Origin: Actinophytocola gossypii
Lineage (GTDB): Bacteria; Actinomycetota; Actinomycetes; Mycobacteriales; Pseudonocardiaceae
NCBI RefSeq assembly: GCF_025165815.1
Contig: NZ_JAFFZE010000006.1
Location: 186,001-250,000 of the forward strand
Direction of reading: 5' to 3'
Length of the DNA: 64,000 nt
Below, one piece after another: positions 28,144-36,955 of this stretch. The notes beneath the pieces were generated by a model. It was not told the origin of the DNA, searched no databases, and saw nothing but the letters and a program-made list of their open reading frames with translations. Positions within the stretch are counted from its first letter, which is position 1. Every line of letters begins with the position of its first letter. The position numbers were made by a program, and so were the translations under genes.

Positions 28144-29599
28144 CGGCGTCCTGGGTCGAGGGCCGCAGCGCGTCCAGGAACGAGCGGGCCCAGCGGTCCA
28201 CGTCGTGGGTGAGGACCTGGCGGCGCAGCGCGCGCATCCGCCGGCGGCCCTCGGCCGGATCCAGGGTCAGCGCGGCGTGCATGGCGTTCTTCACACCGTC
28301 CAGGTCGTGCGGGTTCACCAGGAACGCGCTGGTCAGCTCGGCCGCCGCGCCGGCGAACTCGCTCAGCACCAGCGCGCCGCCCAGGTCGTGCCGGCAGGCC
28401 ACGTACTCCTTGCAGACCAGGTTCATGCCGTCCCGCACCGGGGTCACCAGCATCACGTCGGCGGCGGAGAAGAACGCGGCCAGCTCCTTGCGGTCGATCG
28501 ACTGGTGCAGGTAGTGCACCACCGGCCGGCCGACCCGGGCGAACTCGCCGTTGATCCGGCTGACCACCTGCTCGATCTCGCCGCGCATCCGCTGGTAGTG
28601 CTCGACCCGCTCCCGGCTCGGGGTGGCGAGCTGCACCATCGCCACCTCGGACGGGTCGACCCTGCCCTCGGTCAGCAGCTCGTGCAGCGCGTACAGCCGC
28701 AGGTCGATGCCCTTGGTGTAGTCCAGCCGGTCCACCCCGAGGATGATCTTGCGCGGGTTGCCGAGGTCGGCCCGGATCTGCCTGGCCCGCTGGATCACCT
28801 CGCGAGTCCTGGCCATCGTGTCCAGCCCGGACGAGTCGATCGAGATCGGGAACGCCCCCACCCGCACCGACCGGTCCCCGACCTGCACCACACCCGGCCT
28901 GGTGCGCACCCCGACCGCGCCGCGGCTGGGCTCCAGGCCGATCAGGCGTCTGGCCAGCCACAGGTAGTTCTGCGCGCCGCCCGGCCGGTGGAAGCCGACC
29001 AGGTCCGCGCCGAGCAGCCCGCGGATGATCTCCGCGCGCCACGGGAGCTGCATGAACAGCTCGGTCGGCGGGAACGGGATGTGCAGGAAGAAGCCGATCC
29101 GCAGGTCCGGGCGCAGCTCGCGGAGCATCGCCGGCACCAGCTGCAGCTGGTAGTCCTGCACCCACACCACCGCGCCCGGCGCCGCGATCTGCGCGCTGGC
29201 CTCGGCGAAGCGCTTGTTCACCCGTACGTAGACGTCCCACCAGCCGCGGTCGAACACCGGGGTCGCGACCACGTCGTGGTACAGCGGCCACAGCGTGGCG
29301 TTGGAGAACCCCTCGTAGTAGTCGCGGACCTCGTCACTGGTCAGCGTCACCGGGTGCAGCCAGACGCCCTCCTCGGTGAACTTGTCCACCTCGACGTCCG
29401 GAACTCCCGGCCAGCCGACCCAGGCGCCGCTGTGGGTGCGCAGGAACGGCTCCAGCGCGCTGACCAGGCCACCTGGGCTGTGCTTCCACCGTTGGGTCCC
29501 GTCCGGCAGCCGCTCCAGATCGACCGGGAGCCGGTTGGCGACCACGATGAAATCGGCGCCGCCGCCGTCGGGAATGTCGGTCGTGCTGTCATTCGTCAC
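28136..29599 (-). CDS. otsA: Trehalose-6-phosphate synthase (GT20)
   Basis: A 487-residue glycosyltransferase forming trehalose-6-phosphate from a nucleotide-glucose and glucose-6-phosphate. Signatures: [12 protein letters not shown] near residue 17, [73 protein letters not shown], and the C-terminal [18 protein letters not shown]. The start is GTG at 29599. The matching phosphatase is the fused gene at 40970. It converges on radA. Confidence 0.97.
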   Translation of the reverse strand: MTNDSTTDIPDGGGADFIVVANRLPVDLERLPDGTQRWKHSPGGLVSALEPFLRTHSGAWVGWPGVPDVEVDKFTEEGVWLHPVTLTSDEVRDYYEGFSNATLWPLYHDVVATPVFDRGWWDVYVRVNKRFAEASAQIAAPGAVVWVQDYQLQLVPAMLRELRPDLRIGFFLHIPFPPTELFMQLPWRAEIIRGLLGADLVGFHRPGGAQNYLWLARRLIGLEPSRGAVGVRTRPGVVQVGDRSVRVGAFPISIDSSGLDTMARTREVIQRARQIRADLGNPRKIILGVDRLDYTKGIDLRLYALHELLTEGRVDPSEVAMVQLATPSRERVEHYQRMRGEIEQVVSRINGEFARVGRPVVHYLHQSIDRKELAAFFSAADVMLVTPVRDGMNLVCKEYVACRHDLGGALVLSEFAGAAAELTSAFLVNPHDLDGVKNAMHAALTLDPAEGRRRMRALRRQVLTHDVDRWARSFLDALRPSTQDAVT

Positions 29600-29697
29600 G
29601 CCGCGCGTGCCTCCCTCGAAACCGTCCGGATTCGAGATTAGTCAATGCAATACCTCCGTGGGTGACGGAGATTGCCGGCATCACGGAGAAAGCGCGT

Positions 29698-31128
29698 TCA
29701 TTCCAGCCTGCGGCGGGTCGGGCGCAGCGGCCCGGCCAGGCGCGGACCGGACAGCCTGCGCTCCAGCCTGCCCAGTCCGTAGCGCACCGGCTGCGCCAGG
29801 TACTCGCCGAGCACCACGCCCGCGGCCAGGGCGAGCGCGGTCCCGGCGGCACCCATCAGGGTCGGCAGTCCGGTGATGGTGCGCTCCACGGCGAGCTCGA
29901 ACAGCGCCCGGTAGGTGCTGAGACCGGGGAGCAGCGGCACGATCCCGGACACGGCGACGACCAGCGGCGGGATCCGCAGCCGCCGGGACAGCAGGCCACC
30001 GGCGAACCCGATCGCCGTGGCCGCGACCGCCGCCGAGGTGATCTGCCCTACGTGGGCGATCGCCAGCGCGCTGAAGCTGCCCGCGCCCGCGCCGCCGGCG
30101 ACCGCGGCGACCAGCACCGCCCTCGGCGTGGCGTAGCTCGCCACCGCGAAGGACGCGGCCGCGACCGTGCCGGCGACGATCTGCGCCGGCAACCGGAAGA
30201 ACGACGGCGCCAGCGGGTCGGCCAGCGCCTGGGGCGGCAGCCCGAGCGAGACCGCGACGTTCAGCGCGAGCACCACGCCGGCGATCAGGCCGGCGGTCAT
30301 CATCGAGACCTCGATCGTGCGGCCGGCCGCGGTGACGTTGTACCCGGTGATGGCGTCCTGCACGGTCGAGACGACCGACAGGCCGGACAGCAGCACGGTG
30401 ATCGCCGCCGCGACGACCAGCGTCGGCCGGGTGTCGTCGGGTAACACGCCGCTCGCGACCAGCAGCAGTGCGCACGTGGTGGCCAGCGCGCCGCCGACGA
30501 CCTGTTGGAAGAAGAACGGCAGCGCGCGCCGGTTCAGCAGTCGCCCGACCCGGTCGACCAGCGCGGTGATCAGGCCCGCGAACAGGGCCATCAGGGCGTC
30601 GCCGCCGATCAGGACGGTGATGCCCGCGGCCATGCCGCCCCAGGCCAGGGTGGCGACCCAGCGCGGGTAGGGGTGCGGCGCGGTGGTGATCTTGTTCAGC
30701 TCGATGTGCGCGTCCCGCACCCGGATCCGGCCGCGGGTGATGTCGCGGACGAGCCGTTCGACCAGGGCGAGGCGGGTGTAGTCGAGGCTGCGGGAGCGGA
30801 CCACCCGCAGCGAGGTGAGCGGCGGATAGTCCACCCCACGGTGGCATGTCACGGTGATCGAGGTGAAGATCACATCGACCTCGCAGTGCGGCAGCCCGTA
30901 CGCGTTCGCCACGGCGATGATCGTCGCCGTCGCGTCCGAGGCGCCAGCGCCGGAGGACATCTGCACCTCGCCGATCCGGACGGCCAGGTCCAGTACATAG
31001 TGGACTGTGGCCTCGTCCGGCAGTGCGGGCCCCTGAACTGCGGGAACCTGACTGTCGACCCGACGATCACGGACGAACCGAGGCTGGTTGTGCGAACGCG
31101 CGGGCCGGTTCCGCTGCGCGAACCACAC
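29698..31128 (-). CDS. ThrE-type threonine/serine exporter family protein
   Basis: A 476-residue membrane protein of the ThrE family. The N-terminal cytoplasmic part (ATVHYVLDLAVRIGEVQMSSGAGASDATATI) resembles the ThrE soluble domain, and ten or so helices follow, including PRWVATLAWGGMAAGITVLI and a second block from QIVAGTVAAASFAVASYATP to the end. The GTG at 31128 was chosen because GGTGGAGG lies 9 bases upstream; GTG at 31179 is an alternative. ThrE of Corynebacterium exports threonine and serine by proton antiport; the substrate here is inferred. Confidence 0.88.
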   Translation of the reverse strand: MWFAQRNRPARSHNQPRFVRDRRVDSQVPAVQGPALPDEATVHYVLDLAVRIGEVQMSSGAGASDATATIIAVANAYGLPHCEVDVIFTSITVTCHRGVDYPPLTSLRVVRSRSLDYTRLALVERLVRDITRGRIRVRDAHIELNKITTAPHPYPRWVATLAWGGMAAGITVLIGGDALMALFAGLITALVDRVGRLLNRRALPFFFQQVVGGALATTCALLLVASGVLPDDTRPTLVVAAAITVLLSGLSVVSTVQDAITGYNVTAAGRTIEVSMMTAGLIAGVVLALNVAVSLGLPPQALADPLAPSFFRLPAQIVAGTVAAASFAVASYATPRAVLVAAVAGGAGAGSFSALAIAHVGQITSAAVAATAIGFAGGLLSRRLRIPPLVVAVSGIVPLLPGLSTYRALFELAVERTITGLPTLMGAAGTALALAAGVVLGEYLAQPVRYGLGRLERRLSGPRLAGPLRPTRRRLE

Positions 31129-31269
31129 TGCTGTCACCTCCACCTTGGTCACGGCGATTCCGACGCTATCCCAGGGCACATCGAACCGCCGGTTCCCCGT
31201 GTTATGGGACTCCCGCCGTGGCGTGCACCACGTGACCTACGATGAGTCCCGGCCACCTCCCGTGGCCGT

Positions 31270-31342
31270 GCCGCTGTAGCTCAATCGGTAGAGCACTCGC
31301 CTTGTAAGCGAACGGTTGCGGGTTCAAGTCCTGTCAGCGGCT
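31270..31342 (+). tRNA. tRNA-Thr (anticodon UGU)
   Basis: 73 bases fold as a cloverleaf. The acceptor stem GCCGCTG (31270-31276) pairs with CAGCGGC (31335-31341). The D-arm is GCTC...GAGC, the anticodon loop CTTGTAA has TGT at 31303-31305, and the T-loop is TTCAAGT. The first anticodon-stem pair is a C-A mismatch, and two T-stem pairs are G-U. CCA is not encoded. Confidence 0.93.
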
Positions 31343-31369
31343 CCCTCTGGGACGCCCCGGCTGTGCCCG

Positions 31370-31479
31370 CGAGTCGTACGTTCCCGTCGCGCGAGTCGTA
31401 CGTTCCCGTCGCGCGAGTCGTACGTTCCCGTCGCGCGAGTCGTACGTTCCCGTCGCGCGAGTCGTACGTTCCCGTCGCG
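31370..31479 (+). repeat. 22-bp repeat array, site 2 (five direct copies)
   Basis: Five uninterrupted, identical copies of the unit beginning CGAGTCGTACGTTCCCG start at 31370, 31392, 31414, 31436 and 31458. It begins 28 bases after the tRNA-Thr gene. Unlike sites 1 and 3 all copies face the same way. Confidence 0.97.
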
Positions 31480-31590
31480 TCGGGGCTCACTCGATCGAGG
31501 TACTTGGGGTGTGGTGTGGGAGGTGTGGGGGAAGTTCCTGGTCAGAGCGCGTTCGTCCGGGACGTGCTGGTGACGCCTGGAAAGGGGGCG

Positions 31591-32379
31591 GTGACGTTGT
31601 CCGTCGACTTCGGACAGGGCCTATCCAACGCCTGGAACTCCATCGCCACGTTCGTTCCGAAATTCGTGGCCTTCCTGGTGATCCTGCTGATCGGCTGGAT
31701 CATCGCGAAGGTCGTCGCGAAGGTCGTCGACAAAGTGCTCGAGCGGGTCGGGTTCGACCGGGTGGTCGAGCGCGGCGGCGTCAAGCGGATGCTGGCGAAC
31801 AGCAAGTACGACGCCTCGGACATCATCGCCAAGCTGCTGTACTACGCGATCCTGCTGATCACGCTGCAGGTCGCCTTCGGGGTGTGGGGGCCGAACCCGG
31901 TCAGCGCGGTACTCACCGGCATCGTCGCCTGGCTGCCGAGGGCCGTGGTGGCCATCGTCATCGTCGTGGTCGCCGGGGCCATCGCCAGCGCGGTCAAGGA
32001 CCTGGTGACCGGCGCGCTCGGCTCGTTGTCCTACGGGCGGCTGCTCGGCACGCTCGCCTCGGTCTTCATCTGGGGCCTCGGCATCATCGCCGCGCTGAAC
32101 CAGATCGGCGTCGCCACCACGGTGACCACGCCGGTGCTGATCACCGTCCTGGCCACCATCGGCGGCATCGCCGTCGTCGGTGTCGGTGGCGGGCTGGTGC
32201 GCCCGATGCAGTCCCGCTGGGACCGCTGGCTGAACCGGGCCGAGGACGAGATCCCGCAGGCCAAGGCGTCCGCGGAGGCGTACCAGCGCGGTCGCGAGGA
32301 CGCCGCCCGCACCGGCGCCCGGCCGGCCGCGCACCGGGCCACGACCGGCCCGGCCACCCCGCCGCCAATGGGTACCTGA
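31591..32379 (+). CDS. TM-helix-repeat membrane protein related to MscS channels
   Basis: A 262-residue membrane protein with helices FVPKFVAFLVILLIGWIIAK, LLYYAILLITLQVAFGVW, AVVAIVIVVVAGAIASAV and VLITVLATIGGIAVVGVGGG, each followed by conserved amphipathic linkers; this is the pattern of the TM_helix (PF05552) proteins akin to small mechanosensitive channels. The C-terminal tail is Ala/Arg-rich and disordered. GTG at 31591 or TTG at 31597 are both compatible with the upstream GGAAAGGGGG. A role in osmotic response is likely from the family only. Confidence 0.82.
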   Translation: MTLSVDFGQGLSNAWNSIATFVPKFVAFLVILLIGWIIAKVVAKVVDKVLERVGFDRVVERGGVKRMLANSKYDASDIIAKLLYYAILLITLQVAFGVWGPNPVSAVLTGIVAWLPRAVVAIVIVVVAGAIASAVKDLVTGALGSLSYGRLLGTLASVFIWGLGIIAALNQIGVATTVTTPVLITVLATIGGIAVVGVGGGLVRPMQSRWDRWLNRAEDEIPQAKASAEAYQRGREDAARTGARPAAHRATTGPATPPPMGT

Positions 32380-32384
32380 GCCCC

Positions 32385-32420
32385 CCGCGGCGGCCGGTGC
32401 CCACCTCCCGGCCGCCGCGG
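32385..32420. terminator. Bidirectional hairpin terminator
   Basis: A perfect 13-bp inverted repeat (CCGCGGCGGCCGG at 32385-32397 and CCGGCCGCCGCGG at 32408-32420) with a 10-base loop lies between two convergent genes. No T-run follows on either strand, as is common in GC-rich actinobacteria. Confidence 0.75.
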
Positions 32421-32435
32421 AAGTCAGCACCGAAG

Positions 32436-32822
32436 TCAGGCCAGTGACGGCAGCTCGTCCGTGGTTCCCACCGGGTGCCCCGGCCGCAGGTTCCTGGCCA
32501 GCGAGCACACCGCGACCAGCCGCATGCTGAACCAGTCGGCCCGCGCCCAGTCCGCCGCGTCGGCCGGCACCCGCAGCTGCTCGCCCTTCTCCCGCACGTG
32601 GTCGAGCACGCCCTGGGCGTAGCCGGCGAGCAGGACGCTGCCCGCCACCGCGGCCCCCGCCTCGACCCCGGTCGTCAGGATGTCGCGCACCGCCGCCGCG
32701 TGCTGGTCCACCACCGCCGCGAGCCCCGGCACCGCCGCCGCCACGACGAGCCCCGCGCCTACCTGGTCGTGCAGACGGTCCAGCAGCCGCCGCGCCGACC
32801 GCTCCAGCCGCCGAGACCCCAT
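32436..32822 (-). CDS. DUF6401-like small protein of unknown function
   Basis: A 128-residue, mostly helical protein (MGSRRLERSARRLLDRLHDQ ... VPGLAAVVDQHAAAVRDIL ... VLLAGYAQGVLDHV). It matches, from memory, the actinobacterial DUF6401 family sometimes listed as natural-product-associated. No catalytic motif or membrane helix. ATG at 32822. It converges on the channel-like gene through the 13-bp hairpin and is divergent from the YCII gene (144 bp between starts). Confidence 0.75.
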   Translation of the reverse strand: MGSRRLERSARRLLDRLHDQVGAGLVVAAAVPGLAAVVDQHAAAVRDILTTGVEAGAAVAGSVLLAGYAQGVLDHVREKGEQLRVPADAADWARADWFSMRLVAVCSLARNLRPGHPVGTTDELPSLA

Positions 32823-32966
32823 TCGATCACCTACTTCACGCTCGAAAATCCTGTGCGTGTGTACCACCGGCCGGAAAATTCGTCGAGGATGATGTCCGGC
32901 CCGGACCGGCCGCTCCGACTTCCTCACGACCCGGCCCGAGGGGGCCGGCGAGGACAGGAGAGCGAC

Positions 32967-33335
32967 ATGAAGTATCTGTTGATCATGCAGGTGAACCCGG
33001 CCGCGATGGAGGCACTCACCGAGGCGGAGCGCAACTCGATCGGTGCGGGGCACGAGGAGTTCATGCGGTCGGTGAAGGAGTCCGGCGAGCTGATCGTCAC
33101 CCAGGCACTCGCCGATCCGGTGAACTCCACCACAGTCCGCGGCACCGGCGGCGTTCCGGCGGTCACCGACGGGCCGTTCCTGGAGGCCAAGGAGCACATG
33201 GGCGGCTTCTACCTGGTCGACTGCGAGAGCCACGAGCGCGCGGTCGAGCTGGCCAGGATGATCCCGGACACCCGGTTCGACGGCTTCGCGGTCGAGGTGC
33301 GGCCGGTGATGTTCTCCGCCGGGCTCGACGAGTGA
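32967..33335 (+). CDS. YCII-related (DGPF-type) domain protein
   Basis: A 122-residue protein with the fold of YCII-related proteins (MKYLLIMQVNPAAMEAL, GGVPAVTDGPFLEAKEHMGGFYLVD, ARMIPDTRFDGFAVEVRPV). The DGPF motif is the label of a family that regularly accompanies ECF42 sigma factors. RBS ACAGGAG precedes the ATG. Its TGA overlaps the GTG of the sigma gene (GTGA). Possibly it senses or modifies something for the sigma factor; the mechanism is not known. Confidence 0.9.
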   Translation: MKYLLIMQVNPAAMEALTEAERNSIGAGHEEFMRSVKESGELIVTQALADPVNSTTVRGTGGVPAVTDGPFLEAKEHMGGFYLVDCESHERAVELARMIPDTRFDGFAVEVRPVMFSAGLDE

Positions 33336-34573
33336 GTGGAACACCGGCGATCGAGGACCTGCTGCGCCGGCTGGCGCCGCGGGTCCTCGCGGTGCTGGTC
33401 CGCCGGCACGGCGCGTTCGACGCCTGCGAGGACGCCGTCCAGGAGGCGCTGCTGGCCGCGGCGACCAGGTGGCCGGCCGAGGGCGTGCCGACCGAGCCGG
33501 CCGGCTGGCTGGTCACCGTCGCCGGCCGGCGGCTGACCGACCAGTGGCGCAGCGAGTCGGCCAGACGCAGGCGCGAGACCGAGGTCGCGGCCCGCCTGCC
33601 CTACCACGAGCTGGTGGCCCCGGACCCGGCCGACGAGCTCGACCGGGCCACCGACGACACGCTCACGCTGCTGTTCCTCTGCTGCCACCCGGAGCTGTCG
33701 GCGCCCTCGCAGCTCGCGCTGACCCTGCGCGCGGTCGGCGGCCTGAGTACCGAGCAGATCGCGCACGCGTTCCTGGTGCCGGAGGCGACCATGACGCGGC
33801 GGATCACCCGGGCCAAGCAGACGGTCCGGCGGGCCGGGGCGACGTTCGCGATACCGGCCGGGCCGGAGCGCGCGGAGCGGCTCGCGGTGGTGCTGCACGT
33901 GCTGTACCTGGTGTTCAACGAGGGCTACACCGCGACCTCCGGCCCCGACCTGCAGCGGGTCGAGCTGACCACGGAGGCGGTCCGCCTCACCCGGGAGGTG
34001 CACAGGCTGCTGCCGGCGGACGGCGAGGTGGCCGGCCTGCTCGCGCTGATGCTGCTGACCGACGCCCGCCGGACCGCCCGCGTCACCCGGGAGGGGGAAC
34101 TGGTGCCGCTGGCCGAGCAGGACCGGTCGCGCTGGGACAGCGGCCTGATCCGGGAGGGCGTCGAGCTGGTGGAGCGTACGATGGCGACCGCGCCGCTGGG
34201 TTCGTACCTGCTGCAGGCCGCGATCGCGGCGGTGCACGCCGAGGCACCGAGCACCGAGGACACCGACTGGCCACAGATCCTCGTGTTGTACGGCATCCTC
34301 GACCGGATCGCGCCGAACCCCGTGGTCACCCTGAACCGGGCGGTCGCGGCCGCGATGGCGCACGGCCCGCGGGCCGGCCTCGACCTGCTCGACGGGCTCG
34401 ACGCCGACCAGCGGATCGCCGGGCACCACCGGCTGGACGCGGTCCGGGCGCACCTGCTCGAGCTCGCCGGGGAGCGTGAGCAGGCCCGCGAGCACTACCG
34501 ACGCGCGGCGAAACGGACGGTCAGCCTGCCCGAGCAGCGGTACCTGCAGGGCAGGGTCACCCGAACGGGGTGA
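33332..34573 (+). CDS. ECF42-type RNA polymerase sigma factor with C-terminal helical extension
   Basis: A 413-residue sigma factor. Region 2 includes HGAFDACEDAVQEALLAA (residues 28-45), region 4 has LSTEQIAHAFLVPEATMTRRITRAKQTVR (about 140-170). The remaining 240 residues are a helical TPR-like extension typical of ECF42 (YLVFNEGYTATSG, LYGILDRIAPNPVVTLNRAVA). There is no anti-sigma factor next to it, so control probably works through the extension and the coupled YCII protein. GTG overlaps the preceding stop by GTGA. The P450 gene follows 116 bp later and is a natural target. Confidence 0.93.
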   Translation: MSGTPAIEDLLRRLAPRVLAVLVRRHGAFDACEDAVQEALLAAATRWPAEGVPTEPAGWLVTVAGRRLTDQWRSESARRRRETEVAARLPYHELVAPDPADELDRATDDTLTLLFLCCHPELSAPSQLALTLRAVGGLSTEQIAHAFLVPEATMTRRITRAKQTVRRAGATFAIPAGPERAERLAVVLHVLYLVFNEGYTATSGPDLQRVELTTEAVRLTREVHRLLPADGEVAGLLALMLLTDARRTARVTREGELVPLAEQDRSRWDSGLIREGVELVERTMATAPLGSYLLQAAIAAVHAEAPSTEDTDWPQILVLYGILDRIAPNPVVTLNRAVAAAMAHGPRAGLDLLDGLDADQRIAGHHRLDAVRAHLLELAGEREQAREHYRRAAKRTVSLPEQRYLQGRVTRTG

Positions 34574-34606
34574 GGTAAACCCCAGGGAATTATTGGGGTA
34601 AACCCC
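34574..34606. promoter_or_regulatory. Paired GGTAAACCCC repeats upstream of the P450 gene
   Basis: GGTAAACCCC occurs at 34574-34583 and 34597-34606, 23 bp apart, with the second inside a near-palindrome GGGGTAAACCCC. A CGTCGA (34634-34639) that could be an ECF42-like -35 follows. This probably is an operator or promoter region for the P450 gene; assignment to a regulator is not possible. Confidence 0.4.
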
Positions 34607-34689
34607 GTGGTGGACCGCCCCCGCCGCTCGTAGCGTCGACGCCATCGAGGTCTACCCTCCCGGCGTACGGGAGTTGTTAGGGGGTAATC

Positions 34690-35961
34690 ATGGGGCTCAA
34701 GGATCGGGTCGTCGGGGCGTTGACCCGTTGGTACCTGGCCCGTGCGCAGCGCAAGGGCTTCGACCTGTCCAAGATGGCCTTGCTGCCGGACTCGGCGTTG
34801 ATGCCGCTCAAGCGCACCGGGCTCGACCCGGTGCCGGAGCTGGGCGAGGTACGTGCCCGCGAGCCGGTCAGCAAGATCAACATCCCGTTCGGGGTGAACG
34901 TCTGGCTGGTCACCGGCTACGAGGAGGCCAAGGCCGTCCTCAGCGACGCCAAGGGCTACAGCAACGACTTCGCGAACCTGGTCGGCCAGCACGGGGCGTC
35001 CGAGAACCACAGCCCCGGCGGCCTGGGCTTCGCCGACCCGCCGGAGCACACACGCCTGCGCAAGCTGCTCACGCCCGAGTTCACCATGCGCCGCCTGTCC
35101 CGCCTGACTCCCGGGATCAAGGCCATCGTCGACCAGCGCCTGGACGCGATGGCAGCCGCCGACGGCCCGGTCGACCTGGTGGAGGAGTTCGCCCTGCCGA
35201 TCCCGTCCCTGGTGATCTGCGAGCTGCTCGGCGTCCCCTACGAGGACCGCGCCGACTTCCAACGCCTGGCGATGGCCCGCTTCGACCTGTTCGCCGGCGC
35301 CACCGCGTCCCTGGGCGCGATCAGCGAGTCCCTCGAGTACCTGCAGGGCGTGGTCAAGAAGCAACGCGAGAACCCGGGCGACGGGCTCCTGGGCATGATC
35401 ATCAAGGACCACGGCGACAAGGTCGACGACCTGGAACTGGCCGGCCTGGCCGACGGCGTGCTCACGGGTGGCTTCGAGACCACCGCGAGCATGCTGGCCC
35501 TGGGCGCCCTGGTCCTCCTCCAGGACCCCGACTCGTTCAAACTGGTCCACGACGACGACGCCGCCGTCCACGACTTCGTCGAGGAGCTCCTCCGCTACCT
35601 CACCGTCGTCCAGGTGGCCTTCCCCAGATTCGCCCGCCAGGACATCGAGATCGCCGGCGCCCAGATCAAGGAGGGCGACGCCGTCATCGTCTCCCTGGCC
35701 GCGGCCGACCGAGACCCGGCCCTGGGCACCGACCTCGAGTCCGTCGACCCCACCCGCCCCGCCACGTCCCACCTGGCCTTCGGCTACGGCGTCCACCGCT
35801 GCATCGGCGCCGAACTGGCCCGCATGGAACTCCGAGCCGCCTACCCGGCCCTGGTCCGCCGCTTCCCCTCCATGCGCCTGGCCACCCCCGCCGAAGACCT
35901 CAACTACCGCAAGGTCTCCATCGTCTACGGCGTGGACCGCTTACCCGTCCTCCTCGACTGA
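34690..35961 (+). CDS. Cytochrome P450
   Basis: A 423-residue soluble P450. I-helix GGFETTA (about 260-266), ExxR in EELLRY (Glu299-Arg302), and heme loop FGYGVHRCIGAE with the thiolate Cys371. The I-helix oxygen-activation acid is Glu263, with Thr264/265. Such bacterial P450s need a ferredoxin and reductase, neither of which is adjacent. RBS AGGGGG precedes the ATG. Near the ECF42 sigma gene and repeated operator-like boxes. Substrate unknown; general family CYP107-like by appearance only. Confidence 0.93.
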   Translation: MGLKDRVVGALTRWYLARAQRKGFDLSKMALLPDSALMPLKRTGLDPVPELGEVRAREPVSKINIPFGVNVWLVTGYEEAKAVLSDAKGYSNDFANLVGQHGASENHSPGGLGFADPPEHTRLRKLLTPEFTMRRLSRLTPGIKAIVDQRLDAMAAADGPVDLVEEFALPIPSLVICELLGVPYEDRADFQRLAMARFDLFAGATASLGAISESLEYLQGVVKKQRENPGDGLLGMIIKDHGDKVDDLELAGLADGVLTGGFETTASMLALGALVLLQDPDSFKLVHDDDAAVHDFVEELLRYLTVVQVAFPRFARQDIEIAGAQIKEGDAVIVSLAAADRDPALGTDLESVDPTRPATSHLAFGYGVHRCIGAELARMELRAAYPALVRRFPSMRLATPAEDLNYRKVSIVYGVDRLPVLLD

Positions 35962-36118
35962 CCACCCCGTCCTCCCCGACGTCGGCAACGACACGGTGCC
36001 CAGGAAGCCACCAAGCTCCCCACCGGCCACGCAGGGCGCCGTATAGGCCGCCGACCCGGGATCGGGCGGTCCGTCAACCGTGCTCGTCAACGGAACGTGC
36101 CGTGCCAGCCAGCGCAGT

Positions 36119-36177
36119 GAGCGTGCTTCGCGCTCGCTCGGCCAGCTCGGCGTCGGGAGCGCGCTTCGCGCTCGCTC
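36119..36177. repeat. Two REP-like hairpin motifs
   Basis: GAGCGTGCTTCGCGCTCGCTC at 36119-36139 and its one-base variant (GC at the sixth base) at 36157-36177, 38 bp apart. The core GAGCGC-GCTTC-GCGCTC folds as a short hairpin. Such elements recur as extragenic palindromes in many genomes. Confidence 0.65.
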
Positions 36178-36360
36178 CGCCACCAGCACGCAGCTGATCA
36201 CGCGCGGCGAACCGGAGCAGGCCCCGCCAAGCCACCGATCGCGGCGCCGCACGGATCGACGCCCATACCCCGGCGAGCCGGATCGGTACCCGCCACAGCG
36301 ATCAAGGTGTCCCTCTCAGGTTCGCCTGCGAAGAACCGGCGGTGCCGTCGATGGCGCAGC

Positions 36361-36955
36361 CAGCATCGTTGGTGCCCGCCGGCACCCCAGGCACCAGCTG
36401 GCACCCCGGCACCTTGCCGCTCGCCTGCACCGCTGGCATCGCTGGACGGTCGGTGCCCGCTGTCGACGTTGGCGCCGTTGGTGCCCGCTGGCGCCCGGCC
36501 GGCACCAACGGTGCCCGGCGGCACTGTTGCGCCCGCTGGCGCCCGGCGGCATCCGTTGGCACCGGCTGGCACCGTTGTTGCTCGCCGGAACCGCTGGCAC
36601 CGCTGGCGCCCGCTGGCGCCGGCCTACACCGTTGGCACCTGCTCGCACCGCCGACACCCGCCAGCCCGCTGGCACCGGCCGGCACCCGCCGGCACCCGTT
36701 GATGCCCGGCGGCACCGCTGGCCGGGGCTGGCACCGGCCGGCACCGTTGGTACCCGCTGGCACCGTTGGTACCCGCTGGCACCGGCTGGCACTGTTGGTA
36801 CCCGCTGGCACTGTTGGTACCCGCTGGCACCGTTGGTACCCGCTGGCACCGGCCGGCATGGTTGGCACCGGGTCGGCACCGGCCGGCATGGTTGGTACCC
36901 GCTCGCGCCGTTGGCACCCGATGACGCCGGCCTCCGCCGTTGGCGGACGCCGCCA
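36361..36955. repeat. Degenerate 19-bp dimeric repeat tract
   Basis: The tract is built from 9- and 10-bp half-units of the form TGGCACCGT and TGGTACCCGC, giving the 19-bp dimer TGGCACCGTTGGTACCCGC. Five near-perfect dimers lie at about 36750-36850, with more diverged copies on both sides. Translations have no constant peptide in any frame over the full length. Confidence 0.85.
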
